This document shows positions 1-7,060 of a stretch of DNA of 64,000 bases, piece after piece. Position numbers and translations under genes: made by a program. How positions within the stretch are numbered: the stretch's first letter is position 1; each line of letters starts with the position of its first letter. The notes below the pieces were generated by a model that was not told the origin of the DNA, made no database searches, and worked only from the letters and a program-made list of their open reading frames with translations. The DNA comes from Oscillospiraceae bacterium (lineage in GTDB: Bacteria > Bacillota > Clostridia > Oscillospirales > Oscillospiraceae): NCBI GenBank assembly GCA_017406005.1, contig JAFQZI010000163.1, positions 1-64,000 of the forward strand, written 5' to 3'.

Positions 1-107
1 CAAAAAACAGCCATACGTCATCAGGCAGCTGTCAGTTTGAACCCTCCAGCCGTGTGTGGGTGGGTTTCGACAGAGCGGCTGCCTGTCTTTTAAAAAGGAG
101 TGTATTT
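1..107. other. Upstream region of the tct operon
   Basis: No gene is visible in this edge stretch. It contains an 8-bp inverted repeat, CAGGCAGC at 22-29 and GCTGCCTG at 78-85, the second arm followed by a T-rich run, which could be the terminator or leader hairpin of an upstream gene outside the window. A ribosome binding site (AAGGAG, 95-100) precedes the tctB start. A TctC substrate-binding gene would often sit upstream of tctB, but nothing of it is inside the window. Confidence 0.35.
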
Positions 108-644
108 ATGAATTCGGAAGCAGCCAACAAAAACGAACTCAGCAAAGAGCAGAGACGCGAGCTGCAGATAAACTTTTGGGGGAGTCTTGCACTCACTATC
201 TTTGCTATTGCCTTTATCTTTTTTTCCACGAAAATCCGAAAGATATCTACTGCCAAATGGTATGATTCACCATCGCTCTTTCCGCTTGTTATCGGCGGAG
301 TTCTATTGTTGTTCTGTCTGATCTATCTCTGGCAGAACCGAAAGGGTTTTTCGCTCAGCAGTGAAGACATCCAGGCAATAGCCGCCTATCTGAAAAGTGC
401 CGTCTTTTTCAGGCTGATGGTTTCCATCGCCACCCTGGCGATATACGTTTTTGTACTGCTGGGACTGAAGATCGGCTCCTTTAAGCTCCCGTATGAAGCA
501 GCGACATTTATTTATCTCTTTGTAACGATGACTTTCTTCCGCCCAAAGGGTTATGCCATTTGGAAAATCATCCTCATCAGCTTAGTGCTGAGCGTCTGTA
601 TCGGCTATGGCTTCAGCCATTTCGCCAAGATTCCGCTGCCTTAA
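108..644 (+). CDS. tctB: Tripartite tricarboxylate transporter small membrane subunit (TctB family)
   Basis: This is a small integral membrane protein of about 178 residues with four hydrophobic segments (roughly residues 24-43, 56-75, 100-122 and 150-170). That size and topology are typical of TctB, the small subunit of tripartite tricarboxylate transporters, which take up carboxylates or related organic acids with a periplasmic or lipoprotein binding protein. The start at 108 is chosen because AAGGAG lies 7 bases upstream; an in-frame extension to 54 has no ribosome binding site. The stop is 16 bases before the TctA start, so the two are co-transcribed. The call rests mainly on topology and on the neighbouring, unmistakable TctA. 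Confidence 0.85.
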   Translation: MNSEAANKNELSKEQRRELQINFWGSLALTIFAIAFIFFSTKIRKISTAKWYDSPSLFPLVIGGVLLLFCLIYLWQNRKGFSLSSEDIQAIAAYLKSAVFFRLMVSIATLAIYVFVLLGLKIGSFKLPYEAATFIYLFVTMTFFRPKGYAIWKIILISLVLSVCIGYGFSHFAKIPLP

Positions 645-660
645 GGAGGGAGACTATTTC

Positions 661-2223
661 ATGCAGTCATTTATGCAAATGATTAATTCCCTGATTGGGC
701 TCATCACACCGCTTAACGTGCTGCTCCTGCTCGCCTCAACCTGCGGAGGCATTTTGATTGGCGCATTGCCGGGTCTTTCCGCCACGATGGGTATTGCACT
801 TCTGACGGGCCTGACATATACCATGTCGCAGGATATGGCGCTGATCGTTCTGCTCGGCATCTATGTCGGCGGCATTTACGGCGGCTCCATTTCTGCCACT
901 CTGATCGGTATCCCTGGCACAGGCAGCGCTGCTGCTACAACGTTGGACGGTTATCCACTGGCAAAGAAAGGATTGGGACGTGAGGCTCTGTCCACTGTCA
1001 CAATCGCTTCTTTCATAGGCACGCTCATCGGCATGATCTTTCTGGCTTTCCTTACGCCAACACTTCAGGATCTGGCACTCATGTTTGCCAGCCATGAGTA
1101 TGCATTGCTTGCTATCTTTGGTGTTACGATTTGCGGAACGCTGACCACGGAAGGCAGCCCGCTCAAGGGTTGGATAGCCGGATTCCTGGGACTCGCATTC
1201 TCTTGCGTCGGATATGAGCAACTCTACAGTGTGCCTCGCCTGACCTTTGGAAATATCTCCCTTTATTCAGGCATTGCCTTCGTTCCTGCAATGATCGGGC
1301 TCTTCGGCCTACCGAACATCTTTGATAACCTGGCGAAAAATACAAAAACAGACTCTGTGGATGTCAGCAATAAAGTCCAGCAAAAAATCAGTGTTCTTAG
1401 CATGGTCAAAACGAATTTATTCGGCATCGTTCGCGCAGGCCTCATCGGCACCGGCATCGGAGCAGTCCCTGGTGTCGGCGAAGATGTTGCCGCGTGGCTT
1501 TCCTATGACACGGCAAAACGAGCCTCTAAACATCAAGAGGAGTTCGGAAAAGGCAGCTTTGAAGGGATCATCGCCAGCGAATGTGCGAATAATGCGGCGA
1601 TCGGCGGTGCACTGATTCCGCTGCTCAGCCTTGCGATCCCGGGTTCTCCTCCTTCCGCTGTTTTGCTCGGAGCCCTTCAGCTTCACGGAATTCGTCCCGG
1701 TCCTATGCTGACTTTCGATCAGCCCGATTTCATTCCGTACATGGCTGCGCTGCTGCTTCTGGCCAGTTTTATGATGCGATTCTCCGGTTGGGCAATCTGT
1801 CAGGTTGCTCCCAAGATCCTGCGTATTCCTTTCTTTATTCTCATGCCGATTGTCGGCGTTCTGTCTATCATCGGTGCGTATGCTCTGAATGTCAATATGT
1901 TTGACCTTGTCATCATGTTTGTCTTTGGCATCATCGGCTATATCTTTTCCAAGCTAAAGATTCCCGCTGCGCCGATTGTTCTCGGTCTGATCCTAGGTGG
2001 CATGGCAGATTCCAACTTCCGCCGTGCACTGCAGGCTACCCGAGGAAGCTTTACACCGTTCTTTACACGTCCGCTGGCATTACTGGTACTTGCGCTTATC
2101 TTCTTTACCATCTTCAGTCAGACACCGCCCTACCAGAAACTGAAAAGTAAACTGACCAGGAAAAAGAAAAGTATGAAGGCTTCTTCTAAGGAACAGTGCG
2201 ATGAAAATACAGACAGCAATTGA
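661..2223 (+). CDS. tctA: Tripartite tricarboxylate transporter large permease (TctA family)
   Basis: This roughly 520-residue polytopic membrane protein is the large permease of a tripartite tricarboxylate transporter. Family signatures are clear: an N-terminal GALPGLSATMGIALL-type segment, a GIYGGSISATLIGIPGTG glycine-rich loop, and a second internal copy near GIGAVPGVGEDVAAW and IPGSPPSAVLLGA. The start at 661 follows AAGGAGGG. The substrate cannot be read from the sequence. The next two genes, hexulose-phosphate synthase and isomerase, suggest the imported compound feeds a sugar-phosphate route. No TctC binding protein is present between this gene and the start of the window. The end overlaps the next gene by 23 bases, which implies translational coupling. 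Confidence 0.93.
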   Translation: MQSFMQMINSLIGLITPLNVLLLLASTCGGILIGALPGLSATMGIALLTGLTYTMSQDMALIVLLGIYVGGIYGGSISATLIGIPGTGSAAATTLDGYPLAKKGLGREALSTVTIASFIGTLIGMIFLAFLTPTLQDLALMFASHEYALLAIFGVTICGTLTTEGSPLKGWIAGFLGLAFSCVGYEQLYSVPRLTFGNISLYSGIAFVPAMIGLFGLPNIFDNLAKNTKTDSVDVSNKVQQKISVLSMVKTNLFGIVRAGLIGTGIGAVPGVGEDVAAWLSYDTAKRASKHQEEFGKGSFEGIIASECANNAAIGGALIPLLSLAIPGSPPSAVLLGALQLHGIRPGPMLTFDQPDFIPYMAALLLLASFMMRFSGWAICQVAPKILRIPFFILMPIVGVLSIIGAYALNVNMFDLVIMFVFGIIGYIFSKLKIPAAPIVLGLILGGMADSNFRRALQATRGSFTPFFTRPLALLVLALIFFTIFSQTPPYQKLKSKLTRKKKSMKASSKEQCDENTDSN

Positions 2224-2827
2224 CAGAGTCAGCATTGAAGAAATGCTGCGGATCGGTGCATGTGTCAACGGGTACACCGATATAGTAGAGGTTGGAACCT
2301 CTCTTATAAAAGATTATGGTATTGCGGCCAGCGTAGGAGCCATGCGGAAGCGTTTCCCTGAAATGACGATCCTGGCTGATATCAAGACCTGTGACGAAGG
2401 AGCCTATGAGTTCCGGAAGGTCTACGAAGCTGGTGCGGACATTGCAACAGTCATGGGTTTTTCCTCCGATGTAACCATAAGGGCGTGTGCGGAGGTCGCA
2501 GGTGAGTTTAAAAGAGAATACTTTATTGATCTGCTGGAGCTTTCAGACGATCAGATTACGCACCTGACGCAGTTGTTTCCGGATGCAATCTTCGGCATTC
2601 ATCTTCCCTCCGATCTTGGTGGAGAAGGACTGGCAGAGCTAGTACAAGAAAAGCGCGGTTTGTTAGGTAATGTACACGCTGCGGCCGTGGCAGGCGGCGT
2701 CAAGCTGAGCAACATTGCTTTCCTGAAGAACTCATCGGTCGACATTGCGATCGTTGGAGGCGCTATTACAAAGGCAGAAGATATTGGAAAAGCGGCTGCT
2801 GCATTTGTCAATGCTGCAAAGGCGTGA
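2201..2827 (+). CDS. 3-hexulose-6-phosphate synthase / KGPDC-family aldolase
   Basis: The 208-residue protein is a TIM-barrel enzyme of the orotidine-phosphate decarboxylase suprafamily. It carries the DxKxxD signature as D60-I-K62-T-C-D65, the metal and phosphate site shared by 3-hexulose-6-phosphate synthase (HxlA) and 3-keto-L-gulonate-6-phosphate decarboxylase (UlaD/SgbH). C-terminal phosphate-binding glycines appear in AVAGGVK and AIVGGAIT. HxlA joins formaldehyde and ribulose 5-phosphate or works in reverse; UlaD-type enzymes decarboxylate 3-keto-L-gulonate 6-phosphate. The next gene is a phosphohexuloisomerase, which favours the HxlA assignment, but pairing with a carboxylate-type transporter leaves an uncharacterised acid-sugar substrate possible. 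It overlaps tctA and is followed 20 bases later by the isomerase. Confidence 0.85.
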   Translation: MKIQTAIDRVSIEEMLRIGACVNGYTDIVEVGTSLIKDYGIAASVGAMRKRFPEMTILADIKTCDEGAYEFRKVYEAGADIATVMGFSSDVTIRACAEVAGEFKREYFIDLLELSDDQITHLTQLFPDAIFGIHLPSDLGGEGLAELVQEKRGLLGNVHAAAVAGGVKLSNIAFLKNSSVDIAIVGGAITKAEDIGKAAAAFVNAAKA

Positions 2828-2847
2828 AAACAGAAACGGAGGATAAC

Positions 2848-3390
2848 ATGATAGAAACACTGGAAGTCATTCTGAAGGAGATCGAAGGCGTTCTTTCCCA
2901 GGTGGATGAGGAAGAACTTTCGAAAGTGATGCGTTCATTCTCCAAAGAACGTCGCGTGTTTGTCGACGGTGAGGGTCGTTCCGGCTTTTCCGCAAGGGGC
3001 TTCACCATGCGGTTGATGCACATTGGTTACACGGTATACTTTGTCGGAGAAACCATCACGCCTGCACTGCGAGAGGGCGATCTGTTTATCGCGGTCTCAG
3101 GTTCCGGGAAAAGTGCAAATGTGTGCAATGACGCAACAAAAGCAAAGAAAATCGGCGCAGAGTTGATTGCAGTTACCTCAAAGGCTGACTCACCGCTTGC
3201 ACAGGAAGCTGACAAAGTCCTCGTGATCCCAGGGACCGTCAAGGGGGACTCTGGTGCAGGAAGAGCTTCGGTTCAGCTCCTGAGTTCGCTCTTTGATCAG
3301 AGTCTGCATATCGTTCTTGATGCTCTCTGTCTGCTTCTCAGCCAGCGGGATCAGACCGCAAATGAAACTGCTACCGGAGCACATTGGTGA
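2848..3390 (+). CDS. 6-phospho-3-hexuloisomerase-like SIS-domain protein
   Basis: About 180 residues forming a single SIS (sugar isomerase) domain, the size of HxlB/PHI enzymes that interconvert 3-hexulose 6-phosphate and fructose 6-phosphate. Visible motifs are VDGEGRSGFSARGFTMRL at the N-terminal phosphate site and AVSGSGKSANV for the SIS serine loop. The start is 2848, since GGAGG lies 5 bases upstream; an upstream in-frame GTG at 2824 has no Shine-Dalgarno sequence. It is the last gene of the tct operon, and a rho-independent terminator lies about 130 bases downstream. HxlAB pairs outside methylotrophs serve formaldehyde detoxification or pentose phosphate supply, so the role here is not fixed. 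Confidence 0.85.
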   Translation: MIETLEVILKEIEGVLSQVDEEELSKVMRSFSKERRVFVDGEGRSGFSARGFTMRLMHIGYTVYFVGETITPALREGDLFIAVSGSGKSANVCNDATKAKKIGAELIAVTSKADSPLAQEADKVLVIPGTVKGDSGAGRASVQLLSSLFDQSLHIVLDALCLLLSQRDQTANETATGAHW

Positions 3391-3520
3391 ACAGCTGAGA
3401 TATAAAGGCACTCACATCTTCTGCTCGAATAAGGGCTTGAATGGGTTTTGAAATTTGACTGACCTATTTCGAAATCAAGCATACATTGAGCATTGGATTT
3501 GAATACAGTAATCGTATGAA

Positions 3521-3562
3521 AAGATTCCCGGAGCATTACGCTTCTCGGGAATCTTTCTTGTT
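3521..3562 (+). terminator. Terminator after the tct-hxl operon
   Basis: AAGATTCCCG (3521-3530) pairs with CGGGAATCTT (3546-3555) across a 15-base loop and is followed by a T-rich run. Confidence 0.8.
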
Positions 3563-3567
3563 CCCTC

Positions 3568-3620
3568 TTACAAAACATTGCAAGATATGCTATAATAATT
3601 TCTATAGTAAAGCGCTTACA
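3568..3620 (+). promoter_or_regulatory. Promoter and LacI-type operator
   Basis: A sigma-A promoter is visible: TTACAA (3568-3573), a 17-base spacer and TATAAT (3591-3596). Immediately downstream, about 3608-3619, lies AAAGCGCTTA with a central CG, the pseudopalindrome typical of LacI/CcpA-family operators. Its position over the predicted transcription start suggests autoregulation of the LacI gene that begins at 3645. Confidence 0.7.
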
Positions 3621-3644
3621 CACACAGTCTGATCAGGAGGGTTT

Positions 3645-4625
3645 ATGAACATCTACGATATTGCAAAGGAAGCCGGTGTTTCCATCGCCACAGTTTCCCG
3701 TGTGATTAACAACAAAGGACCGGTAAGCGATAAAACCAGAACAAAAATAGAAGCGATTATGGCCAAAAGCGAGTATCAGCCCAGTGCCATCGCTCGCGGC
3801 CTCGCAAGTGGTTCGACTAAGATTATTGCCATTTTTGCCGTTGACGTTCGGGTTCCGCACTATGCCAAGACTTCCTTTATCATGGAACGTCTTCTATCTG
3901 ACCAAGGGTATATGGTTATCATTTGCAATACTGGAGAAGAGATCTCGGACTGGAGAAGATATCTCTCTCTGATGCGGGAGCGAAATATCGACGGCATCAT
4001 TCTGACCGGCTCAATCTATAATCGTTTGGAGAAGGATGATATTCTGAACGGTTTCTCGGACATTCCCATCGTTATGGCAAACGGACGAATAAAGCTGCCA
4101 AATGTGAAATCTGTATTTGTTGATGAAGGCAGAGGCATCGAACTTGCAACAGAGCACATGTTTTCCCGCGGCCATAAAAAGCTTGCGTATGTGGTGGACA
4201 AGGACACGGAATCCGCAGAGCGCAAGAAAAACGGTTTTATTCGCCAGATGGCCATGTTCGGCACGACGGATGCTGTTCAACACGTCTATACAACGCATTA
4301 TGGGCTGGACGGTGGTGCGAAGATTGCTCTAGAGCTTTACGAAAAGGGCTATAATGGCCTGGTGTTCGGCGAGGACTTAACTGCAGTCGGTGCAATCAAT
4401 GCATTGCGGGAAAAAGGTATTCAAATTCCAAAGCAGATGGCTGTCTCCGGTTGCAACAATTCGGAATACTCGTTTATCTGCAGTCCGGGCCTTACCTCGG
4501 TGAATAATAAAGCGGAGGTGCTGAGCGAGCTGACTGCGCATCTGCTGATTGATCTGTTGAACGAAAAAAAGGAAACTGCAGAAATGATAATTGTCCCAGA
4601 ACTCGTTGTCCGTGGCAGCACATAA
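3645..4625 (+). CDS. LacI family transcriptional regulator
   Basis: The 326-residue protein has the N-terminal LacI helix-turn-helix and hinge (IYDIAKEAGVSIATVSRVIN, residues 2-21) followed by a periplasmic-binding-protein-like effector domain with the usual VDVRVPHYAK, DGIILTGS and GLVFGEDLTAVGA segments. Such proteins bind sugars or phosphosugars and repress or activate transport genes. The start follows AGGAGGG. A LacI-type operator overlaps its own transcription start, and the tct-hxl operon lies directly upstream in the same direction, so these are the likely targets. The effector is unknown. A terminator follows within 10 bases of the stop. Confidence 0.93.
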   Translation: MNIYDIAKEAGVSIATVSRVINNKGPVSDKTRTKIEAIMAKSEYQPSAIARGLASGSTKIIAIFAVDVRVPHYAKTSFIMERLLSDQGYMVIICNTGEEISDWRRYLSLMRERNIDGIILTGSIYNRLEKDDILNGFSDIPIVMANGRIKLPNVKSVFVDEGRGIELATEHMFSRGHKKLAYVVDKDTESAERKKNGFIRQMAMFGTTDAVQHVYTTHYGLDGGAKIALELYEKGYNGLVFGEDLTAVGAINALREKGIQIPKQMAVSGCNNSEYSFICSPGLTSVNNKAEVLSELTAHLLIDLLNEKKETAEMIIVPELVVRGST

Positions 4626-4632
4626 AAAAGAA

Positions 4633-4666
4633 AAAAGCCGCCTGAGCATTAGGGCGGCTTTTCCTT
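4633..4666 (+). terminator. Terminator after the LacI gene
   Basis: AAAAGCCGCC (4633-4642) pairs with GGCGGCTTTT (4653-4662). The A-rich left flank and T-rich right flank suit bidirectional use between the convergent LacI and ZinT-like genes. Confidence 0.85.
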
Positions 4667-4807
4667 TGAGTGATACACGAGAGGAGATGGAAAAGGAGAT
4701 GGAGGTCAATGATTTGTCATCGAATAGTTTCGTATCACTTACTATAGTTAGTATACTTTAATCACGAGAAAATGTCAAGTGTTTTTTAGCCAAAAAATTC
4801 GTCGGTT

Positions 4808-5530
4808 TCAGGCGGCGTCTTCCAAGCTCATCTCAGAGAGGTTTTCTTCGCAGAAAAGATTGATTACGTCTACGACCATCTGCTCGTCGCGGTCAGCGAG
4901 GATGCCGGCGGCAAGCCAGTAAGCATAAGGACCGTCATTGTAGAGCATCATGGCTGCCGGATCACTGCCATAACGGAACTCAATATGATAAGTTGTGGCA
5001 GGCGTGTCCGGAAGCAGGAAGAAGTATTCGAATTCTCCGGCATCCGCATCATCGGTTTTGTAGAGGTATCCATTCATCATACCTGCAATGGAAGCGGGTT
5101 CAACATAAGTATACTCATGGCTGAAGACTGTTTGTCCATTCGCATCGAGGCCAGAAATCGTGTTTCCGTCAAACACAATCTGAGAAACTCCGTTGATAAA
5201 CAGGCAGTCAAATTGTGCACCTTGTGAGCCATCGCCAAAGGCTTCAACCGCTTCCAGACCGTAGATCGTACCGTTGCAGGCGGCTTTCAGCATTTCCGCT
5301 ATTTCAGGAGCAGATTCCTCCCCAACAAATGCCGCACAATTATCAAGCCAGAGCTGATCGTATGCTGCATCCGTAATCACAGGAAAGAGTTCGTCATAGG
5401 TGCCAGACAGGGCAGAAAGAAGTTCCTCTGCGGTTGAGATCTCAATTACGGAGGTTTCTTCCGCACTGACAAATGCACTTAAACTGAACATCATTGCAAG
5501 CACACAAATAATTGCGAGAAATTTCTTCAT
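4808..5530 (-). CDS. Secreted ZinT-like (calycin) metal-binding protein
   Basis: A 240-residue exported protein. It starts with a signal peptide (MKKFLAIICVLAMMFSLSAF, cleavage near VSAEE) after GAGGACAG. The body resembles the ZinT/YodA and AdcA C-terminal domain: an N-terminal LSGTYDELFPVITDAAYDQ block like the family's W-x-x-x-YP block, a central YKTDDADAGEFEYF block, then TYHIEFRYG where the family has its metal-ligand HFHIF block. Only one of those two histidines is kept, so metal binding may be weak or different. It is last in an operon with a DUF3793 protein, a flavodoxin and a 33-residue membrane peptide, fitting a metal-starvation role. The assignment is from remembered motif patterns and was not checked by a profile search. 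Confidence 0.55.
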   Translation of the reverse strand: MKKFLAIICVLAMMFSLSAFVSAEETSVIEISTAEELLSALSGTYDELFPVITDAAYDQLWLDNCAAFVGEESAPEIAEMLKAACNGTIYGLEAVEAFGDGSQGAQFDCLFINGVSQIVFDGNTISGLDANGQTVFSHEYTYVEPASIAGMMNGYLYKTDDADAGEFEYFFLLPDTPATTYHIEFRYGSDPAAMMLYNDGPYAYWLAAGILADRDEQMVVDVINLFCEENLSEMSLEDAA

Positions 5531-5599
5531 AATTCTGTCCTCTTCTTTCTTTTTTCTTTTTGTAGATTGATCAGGCTGCAAGAACCGTTTTGCAGGGAC

Positions 5600-5701
5600 T
5601 TATTTTGTCGTTAATACACATACCAGAACAAGCACTGCAACAGGAAGCCACACTGTCACCGGCTTACGCCTGATCATATTCCATGCATCCCTGCTGCTCA
5701 T
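5600..5701 (-). CDS. 33-residue single-pass membrane microprotein
   Basis: A short gene that starts with ATG at 5701, 5 to 7 bases after GAAGGAG, and ends with TAA at 5600. The peptide has a charged N-terminus (MSSRDAWNMIRRKP) followed by one hydrophobic helix of about 16 residues (VTVWLPVAVLVLVCVL). It sits between the flavodoxin gene (15 bases after its stop) and the ZinT-like gene, in the same direction, so it is probably co-transcribed under the upstream GTTA/TAAC operators. No known family is recognised. The strong ribosome binding site, tight spacing and positive-inside helix argue that it is translated. Confidence 0.6.
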   Translation of the reverse strand: MSSRDAWNMIRRKPVTVWLPVAVLVLVCVLTTK

Positions 5702-5716
5702 CTGATACTCCTTCGC

Positions 5717-6130
5717 TTAAACCAATGCAGCGCCGAGAGCCTTGCAGGCCTGGATGGCTTCATCATCCGGCGCGTCGTTACAGATAACGCTGTCACAAGC
5801 CAGAATTACACCGGCTGCCAGGCAGTCTTCTTCCCAGGTGCGCATCCAGTCTCCGCTACCCCATCCGTAGGAACCGAAGAGGGCAACCGATTTACCGGAA
5901 AGGCTGTTCTTGACGCTGTCAAACATCGGCTCAAATTCACCATCTTCCAGCTGCTCACTTCCCATGGCCGGGCAACCGAAAGCAAATGCATCGTACTTGC
6001 TTACATCATCGGGGCCAAATTCGGATGCAGTAAACAACTCCGCACCGGCACCAGCACCCTGTTTTACCGCATTGGCCATGGCTTCGGTATTTCCTGTGCC
6101 GCTCCAATAAACGACTGCAACTTTTTTCAT
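5717..6130 (-). CDS. Flavodoxin
   Basis: A 138-residue short-chain flavodoxin that carries FMN and replaces ferredoxin as a low-potential electron carrier, usually when iron is scarce. The FMN phosphate loop is VYWSGTGNTEAMA near the N-terminus, and the FMN ring loops FGCPAMGSEQLE and LFGSYGWGSGDWM follow at the expected places. The start at 6130 is chosen because it gives the canonical MKKVAVVYWSGTG beginning; the open frame extends further upstream without a ribosome binding site. It follows the DUF3793 gene by 26 bases and precedes a microprotein. Two DtxR-like operators upstream of the operon fit iron repression. Confidence 0.95.
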   Translation of the reverse strand: MKKVAVVYWSGTGNTEAMANAVKQGAGAGAELFTASEFGPDDVSKYDAFAFGCPAMGSEQLEDGEFEPMFDSVKNSLSGKSVALFGSYGWGSGDWMRTWEEDCLAAGVILACDSVICNDAPDDEAIQACKALGAALV

Positions 6131-6156
6131 GCTTTTTTCCTTCTTTCTTTTTATAT

Positions 6157-6708
6157 TCAAATCTCTACTGCAAGATCTGCAAGATGACAACCGGATTTCA
6201 AATGCCTGCAGTAGGAATCTGTGCATTGCTTATATTTGGAAAAGGTTTGTCGCGCTTTCTCTTCATCACCGTATACTTTCCAATAACCGATGAATTTGTA
6301 ATTCTGTGCATGATTCCGGATAAAACCTGATACGTCCTCCGGCGGATAACTGAGAAAAAGCCCTACCTCATGAGGAAACTCTTCATTGCCCTGCATCCGC
6401 TTCATTAAACGCTTTATACATTTTTCGCAGCATAATCCGGAATAACCAGTATCCTGAAGAATTTCCTGTGCTTTACAATGGCACAATTCTTTTTTGAGAG
6501 CGAGCGGACGATATACATACAGGAGAGTTCTTCCATCATGATATCGGAGCGGCAGGACAATCAATCCCCTTGGAACGAAAGCCCGATTCAATCTTCGGAT
6601 ATCTTCCCGCATTTCTTCCTTTGACTCATACTGATACGAAAACATGCTACCGGCTTTGATCCCGGCCAAGGTCGGTGCGCAGCACCGCACAAACAGATCC
6701 TCCGACAT
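6157..6708 (-). CDS. DUF3793 family protein
   Basis: A roughly 183-residue cysteine-rich cytosolic protein of the DUF3793 family, common in Clostridia next to flavodoxin and iron transport genes; its biochemical role is unknown. The family pattern is visible: an N-terminal CCAPTLAGIKAGSMFSY block, a VLPLRYHDGRTLLYVYRP block, a CEKCIKRL cysteine pair, HEVGLFLSYPPEDVSGFI, and a YWKVYGDEEKA end block. The start at 6708 is preferred over 6762 because family members begin just before the CAPTLAG block. The ATG lies one base after the stop of a 22-codon leader gene, so translation may be coupled to it. Regulation by the two operators upstream is likely. Confidence 0.85.
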   Translation of the reverse strand: MSEDLFVRCCAPTLAGIKAGSMFSYQYESKEEMREDIRRLNRAFVPRGLIVLPLRYHDGRTLLYVYRPLALKKELCHCKAQEILQDTGYSGLCCEKCIKRLMKRMQGNEEFPHEVGLFLSYPPEDVSGFIRNHAQNYKFIGYWKVYGDEEKARQTFSKYKQCTDSYCRHLKSGCHLADLAVEI

Positions 6709-6709
6709 A

Positions 6710-6778
6710 TCAGTGCGGGAGCTCCTCCAGCACACTCCGCAGAGTGGACACGGAATTGCCAATGGATATAACGATCAT
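6710..6778 (-). CDS. 22-residue leader peptide coupled to the DUF3793 gene
   Basis: ATG at 6778 follows a strong AAGGAGG by 7 bases and opens a 22-codon frame encoding MIVISIGNSVSTLRSVLEEL plus two residues. Its TGA stop (6712-6710) is separated by a single T from the DUF3793 ATG at 6708. The DUF3793 start itself has only a distant GGAGGAG, 13 bases away and inside this leader, so leader translation probably delivers ribosomes to it. No family is recognised. It may be a functional microprotein or only a coupling device. Confidence 0.55.
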   Translation of the reverse strand: MIVISIGNSVSTLRSVLEELPH

Positions 6779-6799
6779 GAATCCGCCTCCTTCTTAGGA

Positions 6800-6817
6800 A
6801 GTTAGAGACCTTTAACT
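6800..6817. promoter_or_regulatory. DtxR-type dyad operator (site 1)
   Basis: AGTTAGAGACCTTTAACT is a dyad with AGTTA and TAACT arms and an 8-base centre. It lies between the promoter and the first start codon of the minus-strand DUF3793-flavodoxin operon. The same GTTA-8-TAAC layout recurs at 6855, 7710, 9219, 11405 and 31003. Confidence 0.65.
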
Positions 6818-6854
6818 ACAAAGGATTAAAAAAGCTCGTTCGAAGAGCGCGCTG

Positions 6855-6906
6855 GTTAGAGATCTATAACTACGAATTGTATATCATATTATTTCGAAGA
6901 TGTCAA
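6855..6906 (-). promoter_or_regulatory. Promoter and DtxR-type operator (site 2) of the DUF3793-flavodoxin operon
   Basis: On the minus strand TTGACA (6906-6901), a 17-base spacer and TATACA (6883-6878) form a sigma-A promoter. The dyad GTTAGAGATCTATAAC (6855-6870) covers the expected transcription start at about 6871, so a bound repressor would block initiation. The operator resembles the TTAG/CTAA half-sites of DtxR/IdeR-type boxes. Confidence 0.7.
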
Positions 6907-6990
6907 CAGATTTTTTGCCGAAAAACTGCTGAGTATATGTCAAGCAGAAGTTAGAAAACGACCATTTTTCTGAAAGACAGAAAAAAGCTG

Positions 6991-7038
6991 TTGACAAAAG
7001 CTATATTACGGTTTATCATATAATCGTTTCGAAACGAT
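6991..7038 (+). promoter_or_regulatory. Promoter and palindromic TetR operator
   Basis: TTGACA (6991-6996), a 17-base spacer and TATCAT (7014-7019) form a promoter for the TetR gene at 7061. The perfect 16-bp palindrome ATCGTTTCGAAACGAT (7023-7038) lies at the transcription start, the usual place for a TetR-family autorepression site. Confidence 0.75.
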
Positions 7039-7060
7039 GTTATGAATTGAGGGAGTCAAG

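Noticed and set aside
736-1221. Minus-strand frame opposite tctA
   Set aside because: It is antisense to a clear TctA gene and has no recognisable features.
4747-4762. GTTAGTATACTTTAAT as a further DtxR-type operator
   Set aside because: It has a mismatched right arm, lies in an AT-rich gap between two convergent genes and precedes no start codon.
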